Positions 1 to 5,440 of a DNA stretch of 5,440 nt are shown here, piece by piece. The stretch is taken from positions 1-5,440 of the forward strand of contig JASHWN010000617.1 of NCBI GenBank assembly GCA_030044035.1. The letters are read 5' to 3'. Origin of the DNA: Xanthobacteraceae bacterium (GTDB lineage Bacteria; Pseudomonadota; Alphaproteobacteria; Rhizobiales; Xanthobacteraceae). The first letter of the stretch is position 1. Each line of letters begins with the position of its first letter. The translations under genes were made by a program, and so were the position numbers. Under the pieces are notes generated by a model. The model saw nothing but the letters and a program-made list of their open reading frames with translations. It searched no databases and had not been told where the DNA came from.

Positions 1-491
1 AGCATCGCCGGGCCCGGGCAGCCGGAAGCGGCGGCGACGGCCTCGACCGCACTGCGGGTCACGGTGGCGCCGAACGGCACGATCTCGATCGGCAGCGGAA
101 AGCGCCCCAACGCCTCGACCCATTTCGACTGGTCGGCGATCACGACCATCCGCGCCGAAGCGCTGGCCACGATCTTTTCGCGCAGCAGCGCGCCGCCGCC
201 GCCTTTGATCAGAGTGAGATCCGGCGCGATCTCGTCGGCGCCATCGACCGTGAGGTCGAGTTGCGGCGCGTCGTCCAGCGTGGTGAGCGCAATACCGACC
301 CGCTCGGCCAGCGCGCACGTCGCCTCCGAGGTCGGCACGGCGACGACGTTGAGACCCGCCCGGGCGCGCTCGCCCAAGAGAGCGACGAAATGCGCCGCGG
401 TCGAGCCGGTGCCGAGGCCGAGCCGCATGCCCGGCTGCACGAAATCAAGCGCGCGCTCGGCGGCGGCGCGCTTTTGCCCCTCGACGTCCAT
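1..491 (-). CDS. rpiA: Ribose-5-phosphate isomerase A, N-terminal part (cut by window edge)
   Basis: It interconverts ribose 5-phosphate and ribulose 5-phosphate in the cytosolic pentose phosphate pathway (and Calvin cycle where present). The reading frame stays open for 163 codons to the window edge. Visible RpiA signatures are the phosphate-binding loop GLGTGSTA (residues 25-32), VDGADE (82-87) and [11 protein letters not shown] (96-106). Asp83, Asp86, Lys96, Glu105 and Lys123 match the E. coli active-site residues Asp81, Asp84, Lys94, Glu103 and Lys121 with a constant offset of two, so the N-terminus is nearly family length. I chose ATG at 491-489. A GTG at 497-495 is an alternative and sits at better spacing from an AAGGG at 512-508. 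In-frame stop TAA lies upstream near 570. The gene is divergent from gph. The C-terminal quarter or so lies outside the window. Confidence 0.96.
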   Translation of the reverse strand, partial: MDVEGQKRAAAERALDFVQPGMRLGLGTGSTAAHFVALLGERARAGLNVVAVPTSEATCALAERVGIALTTLDDAPQLDLTVDGADEIAPDLTLIKGGGGALLREKIVASASARMVVIADQSKWVEALGRFPLPIEIVPFGATVTRSAVEAVAAASGCPGPAM

Positions 492-578
492 AACCACCCG
501 ACCAAAGCCCTTCGACGCAGCTTTCCCCCGCGCCGTATGTAGCGCCGTTCTGCAGGGCGGCCCAACAAATTATTCAAG

Positions 579-608
579 AAAAATGCAAAAAACCGCGCCG
601 AAAGCGGT
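579..608 (-). terminator. Intrinsic-terminator-like hairpin upstream of rpiA
   Basis: Read on the minus strand, ACCGC (608-604) and GCGGT (596-592) form a stem around a 7-base loop. It is followed directly by a T-tract (592-587), then GCA and a second run of five T (583-579). This is the arrangement of a Rho-independent terminator for minus-strand transcripts. It lies about 95 bases before the rpiA start, inside the divergent rpiA-gph gap. It could therefore stop antisense transcription coming out of gph, or act in a long rpiA leader. On the plus strand the run is A-rich and precedes the stem, so it would not terminate gph transcription. The stem is only five base pairs, so function is inferred. 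Confidence 0.5.
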
Positions 609-650
609 GCTGCCTTGCACGGCCATGCGCCGCCGGCTAGGCGGGGCGGC

Positions 651-1319
651 ATGTTGACCATCGTCTTCGATCTCGACGGCACGCTGATCGACACCGCCCC
701 CGACCTCATCGATACGCTCAACCTCATTCTCACGCAGGAGCGCTTGCCGGCGGTGCCCTTCGAGATCGCGCGCAACCTCATTGGCGGCGGCGCCAGGGGC
801 ATGATCGAGCGGGCGATCGCCGCCGAGGGGCGCACCTGCGCCCCTTCCGACATCGACCGGCTCTACGCCGCCTTCATCGCCCATTACGCCGATCATCTCG
901 CCGACCGGTCGCGGCCGTTCCCAAAGCTCGATGCCGCGCTCGATGCGCTTGCCGCCGCGGGTCATCGGCTCGCGGTCTGCACCAACAAGCTCGAATGGCT
1001 CTCGGTCCGGCTCCTCAATATCCTCAAGCTCGCGCCGCGCTTCGCCGCCATTTGCGGTCCGGACACGTTCGGCGTGCACAAGCCCGATCCGGAAATATTG
1101 CGGCGCACGGTGCAGCGCGCCGGGGGCGAGCCGGCTTCTGCCATCATGGTCGGCGATTCCAAGACCGATGTCGCCACCGCTCGCGCCGCCAGGGTGCCGG
1201 TCGTGGCAGTGGATTTCGGCTACAGCGGTGTCCCGATCGTGAGTCTAAAGCCGGACCGCATTATCAGCTCATTCGCCGACCTGCCGCCGGCGGTTAACGC
1301 CTTGGCCGCCGAGTTTTGA
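651..1319 (+). CDS. gph: Phosphoglycolate phosphatase (HAD superfamily)
   Basis: This enzyme hydrolyses 2-phosphoglycolate to glycolate and phosphate in the cytosol, removing a product of RuBisCO oxygenation or of oxidative DNA-end repair. The 222-residue protein has the full HAD motif set: motif I DLDGT with Asp7 (nucleophile) and Asp9 (acid/base), motif II Thr111 in CTNK, motif III Lys144 in HKPDP, and motif IV GDSKTD with Asp169 and Asp173 for Mg2+. A helical cap occupies roughly residues 15-85. Length and the HKPDP/GDSKTD pattern match the Gph group rather than other HAD enzymes, although a related phosphosugar phosphatase cannot be fully excluded. ATG 651 places the DLDGT motif at the usual N-terminal position. 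An upstream in-frame TTG at 615 would add 12 unlikely residues. The ribosome site is weak (AGG at 639-641). The gene is divergent from rpiA and has no clear terminator after its TGA. Confidence 0.93.
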   Translation: MLTIVFDLDGTLIDTAPDLIDTLNLILTQERLPAVPFEIARNLIGGGARGMIERAIAAEGRTCAPSDIDRLYAAFIAHYADHLADRSRPFPKLDAALDALAAAGHRLAVCTNKLEWLSVRLLNILKLAPRFAAICGPDTFGVHKPDPEILRRTVQRAGGEPASAIMVGDSKTDVATARAARVPVVAVDFGYSGVPIVSLKPDRIISSFADLPPAVNALAAEF

Positions 1320-1395
1320 AAGCCTGGTTCTGTGCCCACGTGCACATAAGCACCTGCCGAGCGGCCAGCGCTGCCGTCCCGATCCCGATTCATCG

Positions 1396-1468
1396 TAAAC
1401 AATCAAAGCGCGCGTCCGACAGCGGAGCTGGAGGGCAGGAACGTCCATTAACTATTTCTGATTGTTTA
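1396..1468. repeat. 10-bp perfect inverted repeat with 53-base spacer
   Basis: TAAACAATCA at 1396-1405 is the exact reverse complement of TGATTGTTTA at 1459-1468. Its AT-rich arms stand out from the GC-rich surroundings. The arms lie about 140-210 bases before the lipoprotein start, so they could be two operator half-sites or the base of a long stem. The role is unknown. Confidence 0.5.
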
Positions 1469-1489
1469 AGAATTGCCAGCCGCATGGTG

Positions 1490-1552
1490 CCCCCAAGTCT
1501 CCTTGGCGGGGTTCTGTGGACCCGATCGGCGCAGCAATTTGACTGCGTCGGG
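1490..1552 (+). promoter_or_regulatory. Overlapping alternative hairpins in the probable lipoprotein leader
   Basis: Three stems can be drawn that compete for shared bases. Hairpin A pairs CCCC+CAAG (1490-1497) with CTTG+GGGG (1502-1511), with a two-base bulge and a TCTC loop. Hairpin B pairs GGGTTC (1509-1514) with GGACCC (1518-1523), with one G-U pair. Hairpin C pairs CCCGA...CGCAG (1521-1534) with CTGCGTCGGG (1543-1552), with a four-base bulge. A/B and B/C share three bases each and so cannot form together. This is reminiscent of leader switches, but no U-tract, known riboswitch core or leader peptide is visible. In DNA this GC-rich, chance stems are common. Confidence 0.25.
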
Positions 1553-1596
1553 CTTTACCAAAGGCTTCAGCCGGCCTACGGTCCAACCTTCGGGAC

Positions 1597-1600
1597 GGAG
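1597..1600 (+). promoter_or_regulatory. Ribosome binding site deciding the lipoprotein start
   Basis: GGAG lies six bases before ATG 1607 and is followed by AGGG. It fixes the start of the lipoprotein, whose frame is open much further upstream (to about 1316). Confidence 0.7.
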
Positions 1601-1606
1601 AGGGTC

Positions 1607-2158
1607 ATGTCACGCGTCGGACTCGTCGCCGCTGCGGCGGCCGTGATGGGCGTTGCGCTTGCGGGATGCAGCGGCATGCCCGATTGGATGCCATCGATGC
1701 CGGATTGGATGTCGTCGTCCAGTTCGTCAACGCCCCAGCAGCAGACGCTGCGTTTCGAATCCGATCCGCCGGGCGCCGATATCCGCACCATCCAGGGCCA
1801 AACGTGTTTCACGCCCTGCGCGCTGGCCGTGCCCGCGGAAAACCAGCCGATCACCATTACCAAAGCCGGCTATGTGGCGCAGACGATTCAGGTCACGGTT
1901 GCACCGCCGCCGGAGCATTCGTTCTGGGAAAATCCGCCGGCCACCCTGACGCCGAATCCGGTGCAAGTGGCGTTGCAGGCCGCGGCGCCGCCGCCGAAGC
2001 CGGTTCACAAGCCGCGAAGAACGTCGGAGCGCACGCGGACCGCGGCCAAGATGACGCAGCCGCCGGCCGAAGGGGGCGGCTCGTTCCCGGCGCCAGCGCC
2101 CGCTCAGCAGCAGGCGGCGCCCTCGCCCTTCCCACCGGCGCCGGCAACGCAGCAGTAA
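1607..2158 (+). CDS. Small PEGA-domain lipoprotein
   Basis: This is a 183-residue predicted lipoprotein with no assigned gene name. Residues 1-20 form a signal peptide with a basic N-terminus, an Ala/Val-rich core and lipobox L-A-G-Cys21. Ser at +2 predicts outer-membrane sorting by the Lol rule. Residues 24-37 carry a tandem MPDWM repeat, followed by a run of six Ser. Residues about 46-98 resemble a PEGA domain: SDPPGADI, then TPC, then ITITKAGY and a closing beta strand. The domain also holds Cys67 and Cys71, which could form a disulfide. From about residue 123 the chain is Pro/Ala/Gln-rich with a basic patch ([10 protein letters not shown]), likely disordered and perhaps touching the cell wall. 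PEGA domains are usually structural or surface-binding modules, so an enzymatic role is unlikely. The start is set by a good Shine-Dalgarno site. The gene precedes moaA by 164 bases, with no evident functional link. Confidence 0.85.
   Translation: MSRVGLVAAAAAVMGVALAGCSGMPDWMPSMPDWMSSSSSSTPQQQTLRFESDPPGADIRTIQGQTCFTPCALAVPAENQPITITKAGYVAQTIQVTVAPPPEHSFWENPPATLTPNPVQVALQAAAPPPKPVHKPRRTSERTRTAAKMTQPPAEGGGSFPAPAPAQQQAAPSPFPPAPATQQ
1676..1717 (+). repeat. Two tandem 21-bp units coding MPDWMPS / MPDWMSS
   Basis: Units 1676-1696 and 1697-1717 match at 18 of 21 bases and encode successive heptapeptides just after the lipidated cysteine. This is an in-frame duplication, with differences that are partly silent. 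Confidence 0.8.
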
Positions 2159-2169
2159 GGTCGCGGCCG

Positions 2170-2183
2170 AGCGCCGCGGCGCT
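2170..2183. other. 14-bp perfect palindrome after the lipoprotein stop
   Basis: AGCGCCGCGGCGCT reads the same on both strands and starts 12 bases after the lipoprotein TAA. As RNA it could fold as a 5-bp stem with a CGCG loop. It lacks a T-tract, so at best it is a weak, possibly Rho-assisted, transcript 3' end. The rest of the 164-base gap before moaA shows only short stems (for example GATGC 2229-2233 with GCATC 2250-2254). Confidence 0.35.
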
Positions 2184-2322
2184 TGAAACAGATCGAAAGC
2201 GTGGCCCGCGCGTCTGGTCAGCTGCGGCGATGCCTGGACGGCCGGGGCTGCATCCGGCACTATCGTGCTTATCTCAAGCTTGGCGGAACGCTATGCCAGC
2301 AGCGCTTAAGAGCCGCGCCGGG

Positions 2323-3396
2323 ATGTCATTGATGGACGACCTAGTTACGCAAGACTTCGAGGTTGATGGCGCGCCGGAGTTCGCCGGTGCGGCAGCGCCG
2401 GCGCCGCTGGTCGATCCGTTCGGCCGGGCCATTACCTATCTGCGCGCATCGGTGACCGACCGCTGCGATTTCCGCTGCGTCTATTGCATGGCGGAAAACA
2501 TGACCTTCCTGCCGAAGGCCGACATCCTCACGCTCGAGGAACTCGACCGGCTATGCTCCGCCTTTGTCGCGCACGGCGTGCGCAAGCTGCGCCTCACCGG
2601 CGGCGAGCCCTTGGTGCGGCGCGGCATCATGACCCTGTTCGCCTCGCTGTCGCGCCACCTGCGCACCGGCCAGCTCGACGAGCTGACGCTGACCACGAAT
2701 GGCTCGCAGCTCGCCAAGTACGCCGAAGAGATCAAGGCGCACGGCGTCAAGCGCATCAACGTCTCGCTCGACACGCTGGATTCGGAGAAATTCCGCGCCA
2801 TCACCCGCTGGGGCTCGCTCGACAAGGTGCTCGACGGCATCGCCGCCGCCCAGGCCGCAGGCTTGCAGATCAAGATCAACGCGGTGGCGCTCAAGGGCGT
2901 CAACGATGACGAATTTTTCCGCTTGATCGAATGGGCACACGGCCGCGGCATGGAGCTGACGCTGATCGAAGTCATGCCGCTCGGCGAGATCGGCGAGGGC
3001 CGGCTCGACCAATATCTGCCGCTGTCGATGGTGCGCGGCCGGCTTGCCGAACGCTATCGCCTCGAAGATCTCGATTACCGCAGCGGCGGGCCGGCGCGTT
3101 ACGTGCGTGTCGCCGAAACCGGCGGCCGGCTCGGCTTCATCACGCCGATGACCCATAATTTCTGCGAGTCCTGCAACCGGGTGCGCGTCACCTGCACCGG
3201 CACGCTCTACATGTGCCTCGGCCAGGAGGACGCCGCCGACTTGCGCAAGCCACTGCGCGCCTCCGAGAGCGACGCGCCGCTCATGGCCGCGATCGACGAG
3301 GCGATTGCCCGCAAGCCCAAGGGCCACGATTTCATCATTGACCGCCGCCACAAGCGACCGGCGCTGGCGCGCCACATGAGCGTCACCGGCGGCTGA
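2323..3396 (+). CDS. moaA: GTP 3',8-cyclase MoaA (molybdenum cofactor biosynthesis)
   Basis: This radical SAM enzyme converts GTP to 3',8-cyclo-7,8-dihydro-GTP, which MoaC turns into cyclic pyranopterin monophosphate, the first step of molybdenum cofactor synthesis. The 357-residue protein has the SAM [4Fe-4S] motif Cys48-x3-Cys52-x2-Cys55 and the SAM-binding LTGGEPL (91-97). It also has the C-terminal GTP-binding cluster Cys281-x2-Cys284-x13-Cys298 and the essential terminal Gly-Gly (356-357). All expected catalytic features are intact. The start is uncertain: ATG 2323 has AAGAG ten bases upstream, ATG 2293 (367 residues) has a GGA five bases upstream, and ATG 2332 (354 residues) is also possible. 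In every case an Ala/Pro-rich extension of about 30 or more residues precedes the conserved DPFGR core. No moaC or other moa gene is in view. The gene converges on the LysR gene. Confidence 0.96.
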   Translation: MSLMDDLVTQDFEVDGAPEFAGAAAPAPLVDPFGRAITYLRASVTDRCDFRCVYCMAENMTFLPKADILTLEELDRLCSAFVAHGVRKLRLTGGEPLVRRGIMTLFASLSRHLRTGQLDELTLTTNGSQLAKYAEEIKAHGVKRINVSLDTLDSEKFRAITRWGSLDKVLDGIAAAQAAGLQIKINAVALKGVNDDEFFRLIEWAHGRGMELTLIEVMPLGEIGEGRLDQYLPLSMVRGRLAERYRLEDLDYRSGGPARYVRVAETGGRLGFITPMTHNFCESCNRVRVTCTGTLYMCLGQEDAADLRKPLRASESDAPLMAAIDEAIARKPKGHDFIIDRRHKRPALARHMSVTGG

Positions 3397-3419
3397 CGCG
3401 GCACGGCTGATTACAGCGA

Positions 3420-3580
3420 CTAACACTACTTTGGCAGTTCATAAATCTGGGAAATTTTAATCTCATAGAGAGGGGTAGGACACCTGGGATCGGCCGATAA
3501 AGGGAGCGAATTCAACGACCCTGGAGCACAATTTTCCTGCCGATCGTCGCTATTCGGCTAATCTGCCAAAGTAGTGCTAA
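3420..3580. mobile_element. MITE-like element: 14-bp terminal inverted repeats with CTAA direct repeats
   Basis: CACTACTTTGGCAG (3424-3437) is the exact reverse complement of CTGCCAAAGTAGTG (3563-3576). Each end is flanked by the same tetranucleotide CTAA (3420-3423 and 3577-3580), as expected for a 4-bp target duplication. The enclosed unit is about 153 bp. It has no open frame long enough for a transposase, and by hand count is about 46% G+C in otherwise strongly GC-rich DNA. Inside it are a palindrome ATCGGCCGAT (3489-3498) and a 7-bp inverted repeat GATCGGC (3488-3494)/GCCGATC (3539-3545). A non-autonomous insertion mobilised by a transposase elsewhere in the genome fits these facts. Families making 4-bp duplications of YTAR type, such as IS701 or some IS5 relatives, are candidates by inference only. 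It sits 23 bases after the moaA stop and ends at the LysR stop codon, so it could also affect termination of both convergent genes. Confidence 0.62.
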
Positions 3581-4456
3581 TCAGTGCGGCCGCACCGCCG
3601 ACACGAACGCCTCCTTCAGGGCTTGATGGCGTTCAATATCCAGGCCTTCCTTGAAAAAAACGCCGGCACGGATTTGCGGCAGCTTCGGCAAAAGCCCATC
3701 CTTGGCGACGACCAGCGAGCGCGACAGGTTGGCCCTGGTCCGCTCGAGCGTCACCAACACGCCGAGCCCGGCCTCGGCGGCAGCCGCGAGATTCCACACG
3801 TCCACCGAACTGAAAGCGATGCGGTAAGGCACCTTGGACTCGTCGAGAAGGTCCAAAATCTTGCGGTCGATATAGCCTTGTTCGCGGCTCAGATAAGGAA
3901 TGGGTTCGTCCCGCGGTACCGCAAAGTGCGGCGCGTGCGTCCAGACCAGCTGTTCCGGCCATTCCGCCACCAATCCGCGCCGCGACTCTGATTGCACCAA
4001 CATAAAAGCCAGATCGACATAGCCTGAGCGCAATTTCTCGGCGAGATAAGGCGCGTTGCCCGAAATGAACCGATAGCTGCCGGTTTTGCTGGTCGGCAGC
4101 TTGCGCACCACCGCCGAGAGCACGGCGCGGACGAATATGCTCTGGATGCCGATATACAGCGTCTCACCTTTGGGTACCCGGCCAGCGATGGCGATAACCT
4201 GATCGTTGAGTGCCAGGACCCGCCGGGCATAGCTCTCGACGATAGAGCCCAATTCGGTAAGGCCGACTCCCCGGCCCTTCTTGATCAAGAGATCGCCGCC
4301 GAGGAGCCCCTGCAGGCGCTTCATCTGCGCGCTGATCGCCGGCTGCGTGAGGCCGAGTTCCTCAGCGGCCTTGGTGAAGCTGCCGTGCTCGCTGATAGCG
4401 ATGAATGAACGAAACAGCTCAGGCGGGATGTTGCTTTGGCCGTATTGACGGGGCAT
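3581..4456 (-). CDS. LysR-type transcriptional regulator
   Basis: This is a DNA-binding regulator of 291 residues, close to the roughly 300 usual for the family. Residues about 12-72 form the N-terminal winged helix-turn-helix with the classical pattern FxxxxxxGSFTKAAEELGLTQPAIS..MKRLQ. Residues about 97-285 form the ligand-sensing substrate-binding domain, starting at TLYIGIQ. I chose ATG 4456 because it places the helix-turn-helix at the normal distance from the N-terminus. No good Shine-Dalgarno site precedes it. The frame is open upstream to about 4711, with ATGs at 4579 and 4711. The latter overlaps the divergent flavoprotein gene and neither gives LysR-like sequence, so both are unlikely. 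The gene is transcribed away from the flavoprotein gene, and it most likely controls that gene and its own expression in response to the enzyme's substrate or product. The ligand is not deducible. The stop codon abuts the insertion-like element. Confidence 0.93.
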   Translation of the reverse strand: MPRQYGQSNIPPELFRSFIAISEHGSFTKAAEELGLTQPAISAQMKRLQGLLGGDLLIKKGRGVGLTELGSIVESYARRVLALNDQVIAIAGRVPKGETLYIGIQSIFVRAVLSAVVRKLPTSKTGSYRFISGNAPYLAEKLRSGYVDLAFMLVQSESRRGLVAEWPEQLVWTHAPHFAVPRDEPIPYLSREQGYIDRKILDLLDESKVPYRIAFSSVDVWNLAAAAEAGLGVLVTLERTRANLSRSLVVAKDGLLPKLPQIRAGVFFKEGLDIERHQALKEAFVSAVRPH

Positions 4457-4545
4457 CGGCGAGAGAACATGGTCCTTGCCGGCTCGACGGGCTGAGCCAA
4501 ACAGCGATGGTGCCACAACTGACGGGCGTAATACAGTCCCGCTCT

Positions 4546-4570
4546 GCAATCGCAAGGGGAGCGCGATTGC
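4546..4570. promoter_or_regulatory. Candidate operator: 8-bp inverted repeat between the LysR gene and its divergent neighbour
   Basis: GCAATCGC (4546-4553) and GCGATTGC (4563-4570) are exact reverse complements separated by nine bases. They lie in the 183-base divergent gap, about 90 bases from the LysR start and 70 from the flavoprotein start. LysR-type proteins usually bind a dyad in such gaps. The canonical T-N11-A spacing is not present in these arms, so the assignment rests on position and symmetry. A weaker dyad, GGCTC (4481-4485)/GAGCC (4494-4498), lies nearer the LysR start. No convincing -35/-10 pair was seen for either gene. Confidence 0.45.
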
Positions 4571-4630
4571 CCGCAGCATGTCGTTAACCCCGGCACGGCA
4601 GCCTTCTTCCGACGAGCTTGAGCCTGCAAC

Positions 4631-4634
4631 AGGA
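4631..4634 (+). promoter_or_regulatory. Ribosome binding site of the flavoprotein gene
   Basis: AGGA lies five bases before ATG 4640 and supports that start for the FAD-dependent oxidoreductase. Confidence 0.65.
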
Positions 4635-4639
4635 TTTTG

Positions 4640-5440
4640 ATGACGGAGACGTTCGACGTCATCGTAGTCGGCTTCGGGCTTGCCGGGGCGATTGCGGCGA
4701 TCGAAGCCCATGATTGCCAGGCGCGCGTCCTCATCCTCGAGAAGCAGTCGGCGCCCGGCGGCATTTCGATTTGCGCCGGCGGCGGCGCGCGCATCGCCGA
4801 CGATGCCGACAAGGCAACCGCATATCTGAAGGCGTCATCCGCACAGACCACGCGAGAGCCGGTCCTGCGGGCGCTGGCCGAAGGCGTGGTCGACCTTACG
4901 CATTACGTCAAAAAGCTCGCGGAGCCGTTCGGGGCGACCACCTCGATCCTTTCCGTAACGGGCAATTACCCGCTGCCCGGCTTCGAGACCTGGGGCTACA
5001 TCGAAGTCGATAGCATTCCCGGGCTCGACCCGAGGGCAACCTACCCGCACCTCCGCTCCGAGGGAGCCACCAAAGGCGTCACCATGTTCGCCCTGGCGCA
5101 CCGGCACGTGCTGCGCCGCGGCATTGCCGTGCGCATGAGCGCGCCGGTCAATCGGCTGTGGCGTCAGGGTGGCGCGATCCGTGGCGTGCGCTGCGGCAAC
5201 ACGTTTATTGCCGCACGACGCGCCGTCGTGCTGGCCTGCGGCGGCTTCGAAGCTTCCGAAGAGTTGCAGCGGCAATATTGGCCGGCGCCGATGCGCTCGG
5301 CCTCGACGCTTGCCAATACGGGCGACGGCATTCGCATGGGGCAGGAGGTGGGCGCCGGCTTGTGGCACATGTGGCATTCACACGGCGTCTATGGCTTTCA
5401 TCATCCCCACCCGGCATACCGGCTCGGCATCCGTATCCGC
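4640..5440 (+). CDS. FAD-dependent oxidoreductase, fumarate reductase/3-ketosteroid dehydrogenase type (N-terminal part)
   Basis: The frame is open for 267 codons up to the window edge, so the C-terminus is missing; relatives run to about 450-570 residues. Residues 6-35 form the dinucleotide-binding Rossmann fold (DVIVVGFGLAG, with Glu34 as the probable ribose contact). A second FAD contact, PGG at 39-41, precedes the Gly-rich ICAGGG. Towards the end of the fragment are VVLACGGFEASEE and NTGDGIRMGQEVGAGLWHM, both typical of the FAD_binding_2 group. That group includes fumarate reductase, 3-ketosteroid delta1-dehydrogenase, urocanate reductase and tricarballylate dehydrogenase. The catalytic Arg/Tyr region is not in view, so the substrate cannot be named. 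There is no signal peptide, so a cytosolic soluble enzyme is likely. The divergent LysR gene suggests substrate-induced expression. The start is set by AGGA at good spacing. Confidence 0.88.
   Translation, partial: MTETFDVIVVGFGLAGAIAAIEAHDCQARVLILEKQSAPGGISICAGGGARIADDADKATAYLKASSAQTTREPVLRALAEGVVDLTHYVKKLAEPFGATTSILSVTGNYPLPGFETWGYIEVDSIPGLDPRATYPHLRSEGATKGVTMFALAHRHVLRRGIAVRMSAPVNRLWRQGGAIRGVRCGNTFIAARRAVVLACGGFEASEELQRQYWPAPMRSASTLANTGDGIRMGQEVGAGLWHMWHSHGVYGFHHPHPAYRLGIRIR

Larger units (their letters stand above)
1320..1606. other. Gene-free stretch between gph and the lipoprotein gene
   Basis: I find no convincing coding sequence here on either strand: the open frames present have neither a good start nor recognisable protein content. 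I see no tRNA T-loop signature on either strand. The stretch has an AT-richer patch (about 1390-1475) bounded by a 10-bp inverted repeat. Downstream, at 1490-1552, it has several overlapping hairpins. It probably holds the 3' end of the gph transcript and the promoter and leader of the lipoprotein gene, but no sigma-70 -35/-10 pair is clear enough to call. Confidence 0.6.

Noticed and set aside
570..1079. Minus-strand open frame antisense to gph.
   Set aside because: It is a shadow of a gene with intact catalytic motifs on the plus strand. Its composition (Arg/Gly/Glu-rich) has no recognisable domain.
1449..1468. Possible CtrA site, from TTAA motifs at 1449-1452 and about 1465-1468.
   Set aside because: The spacing is about 12-14 bases, not the seven of the TTAA-N7-TTAA consensus.
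1316..1606. Upstream extension of the lipoprotein frame by 97 codons.
   Set aside because: It would place the signal peptide and lipobox in mid-protein. ATG 1607 has GGAG six bases upstream.
1320..1606. tRNA or other known structured RNA gene in the gph-lipoprotein gap.
   Set aside because: No T-loop consensus or cloverleaf stems were found on either strand, and I could not match the hairpins to a known RNA family.
1666..2322. The moaA frame is open for about 219 codons upstream, across the lipoprotein gene, suggesting a longer fused protein.
   Set aside because: This is an out-of-frame shadow of the lipoprotein in GC-rich DNA with few stops. The lipoprotein frame has a lipobox, a PEGA domain and a good ribosome site; the other frame has no recognisable domain before DPFGR.
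2551..3426. Long minus-strand open frame antisense to moaA.
   Set aside because: It is a mirror frame of GC-rich moaA codons. The plus strand encodes all MoaA signature residues.
4457..4711. Extended LysR protein starting at 4711 or 4579.
   Set aside because: A start at 4711 would overlap the divergent flavoprotein coding start, and the extra 41-85 residues show no family similarity. Start 4456 gives normal LysR length and domain placement.

Overview
The window looks like chromosomal DNA of a high-GC alphaproteobacterium, most likely of the order Hyphomicrobiales (Bradyrhizobium/Rhodopseudomonas/Xanthobacteraceae-like). I base this on the strong G/C bias at third codon positions, the style of the RpiA, Gph and MoaA sequences, and the gene set. 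The taxonomic placement is an inference from the reading, not from a database search.

Layout, left to right. (1) Positions 1-491, minus strand: the N-terminal 163 codons of ribose-5-phosphate isomerase A (rpiA), cut by the window edge. (2) A 159-base divergent gap holding a hairpin plus T-tract that reads as an intrinsic terminator on the minus strand, upstream of rpiA. (3) 651-1319, plus: phosphoglycolate phosphatase (gph), a HAD hydrolase. (4) 1320-1606: a 287-base gene-free stretch with a 10-bp inverted repeat and a chain of overlapping, mutually exclusive hairpins. (5) 1607-2158, plus: a small PEGA-domain lipoprotein with a Pro/Ala/Gln-rich tail. (6) 2323-3396, plus: GTP 3',8-cyclase MoaA of molybdenum cofactor synthesis, with both Fe-S cysteine triplets and the C-terminal Gly-Gly. 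(7) 3420-3580: a non-coding element of about 153 bp with perfect 14-bp terminal inverted repeats, flanked by CTAA direct repeats. It lies between the convergent moaA and LysR genes and is much less GC-rich (about 46% by hand count) than its surroundings. I read it as a MITE-like non-autonomous insertion. (8) 3581-4456, minus: a LysR-type regulator. (9) 4457-4639: a divergent control region with a perfect 8-bp inverted repeat. (10) 4640-5440, plus: the N-terminal 267 residues of an FAD-dependent oxidoreductase of the fumarate reductase/3-ketosteroid dehydrogenase type, running off the window.

How the genes relate. rpiA and gph are divergent housekeeping genes of sugar-phosphate and phosphoglycolate metabolism. 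The lipoprotein and moaA read in the same direction but are separated by 164 bases and have no evident functional link. The LysR/flavoprotein pair is a typical divergent regulator-target module, so the regulator probably controls a catabolic or respiratory oxidation whose substrate cannot be told from this fragment. I see no CRISPR array, tRNA, rRNA or large novel system. The most unusual item is the small inverted-repeat element at 3420-3580.
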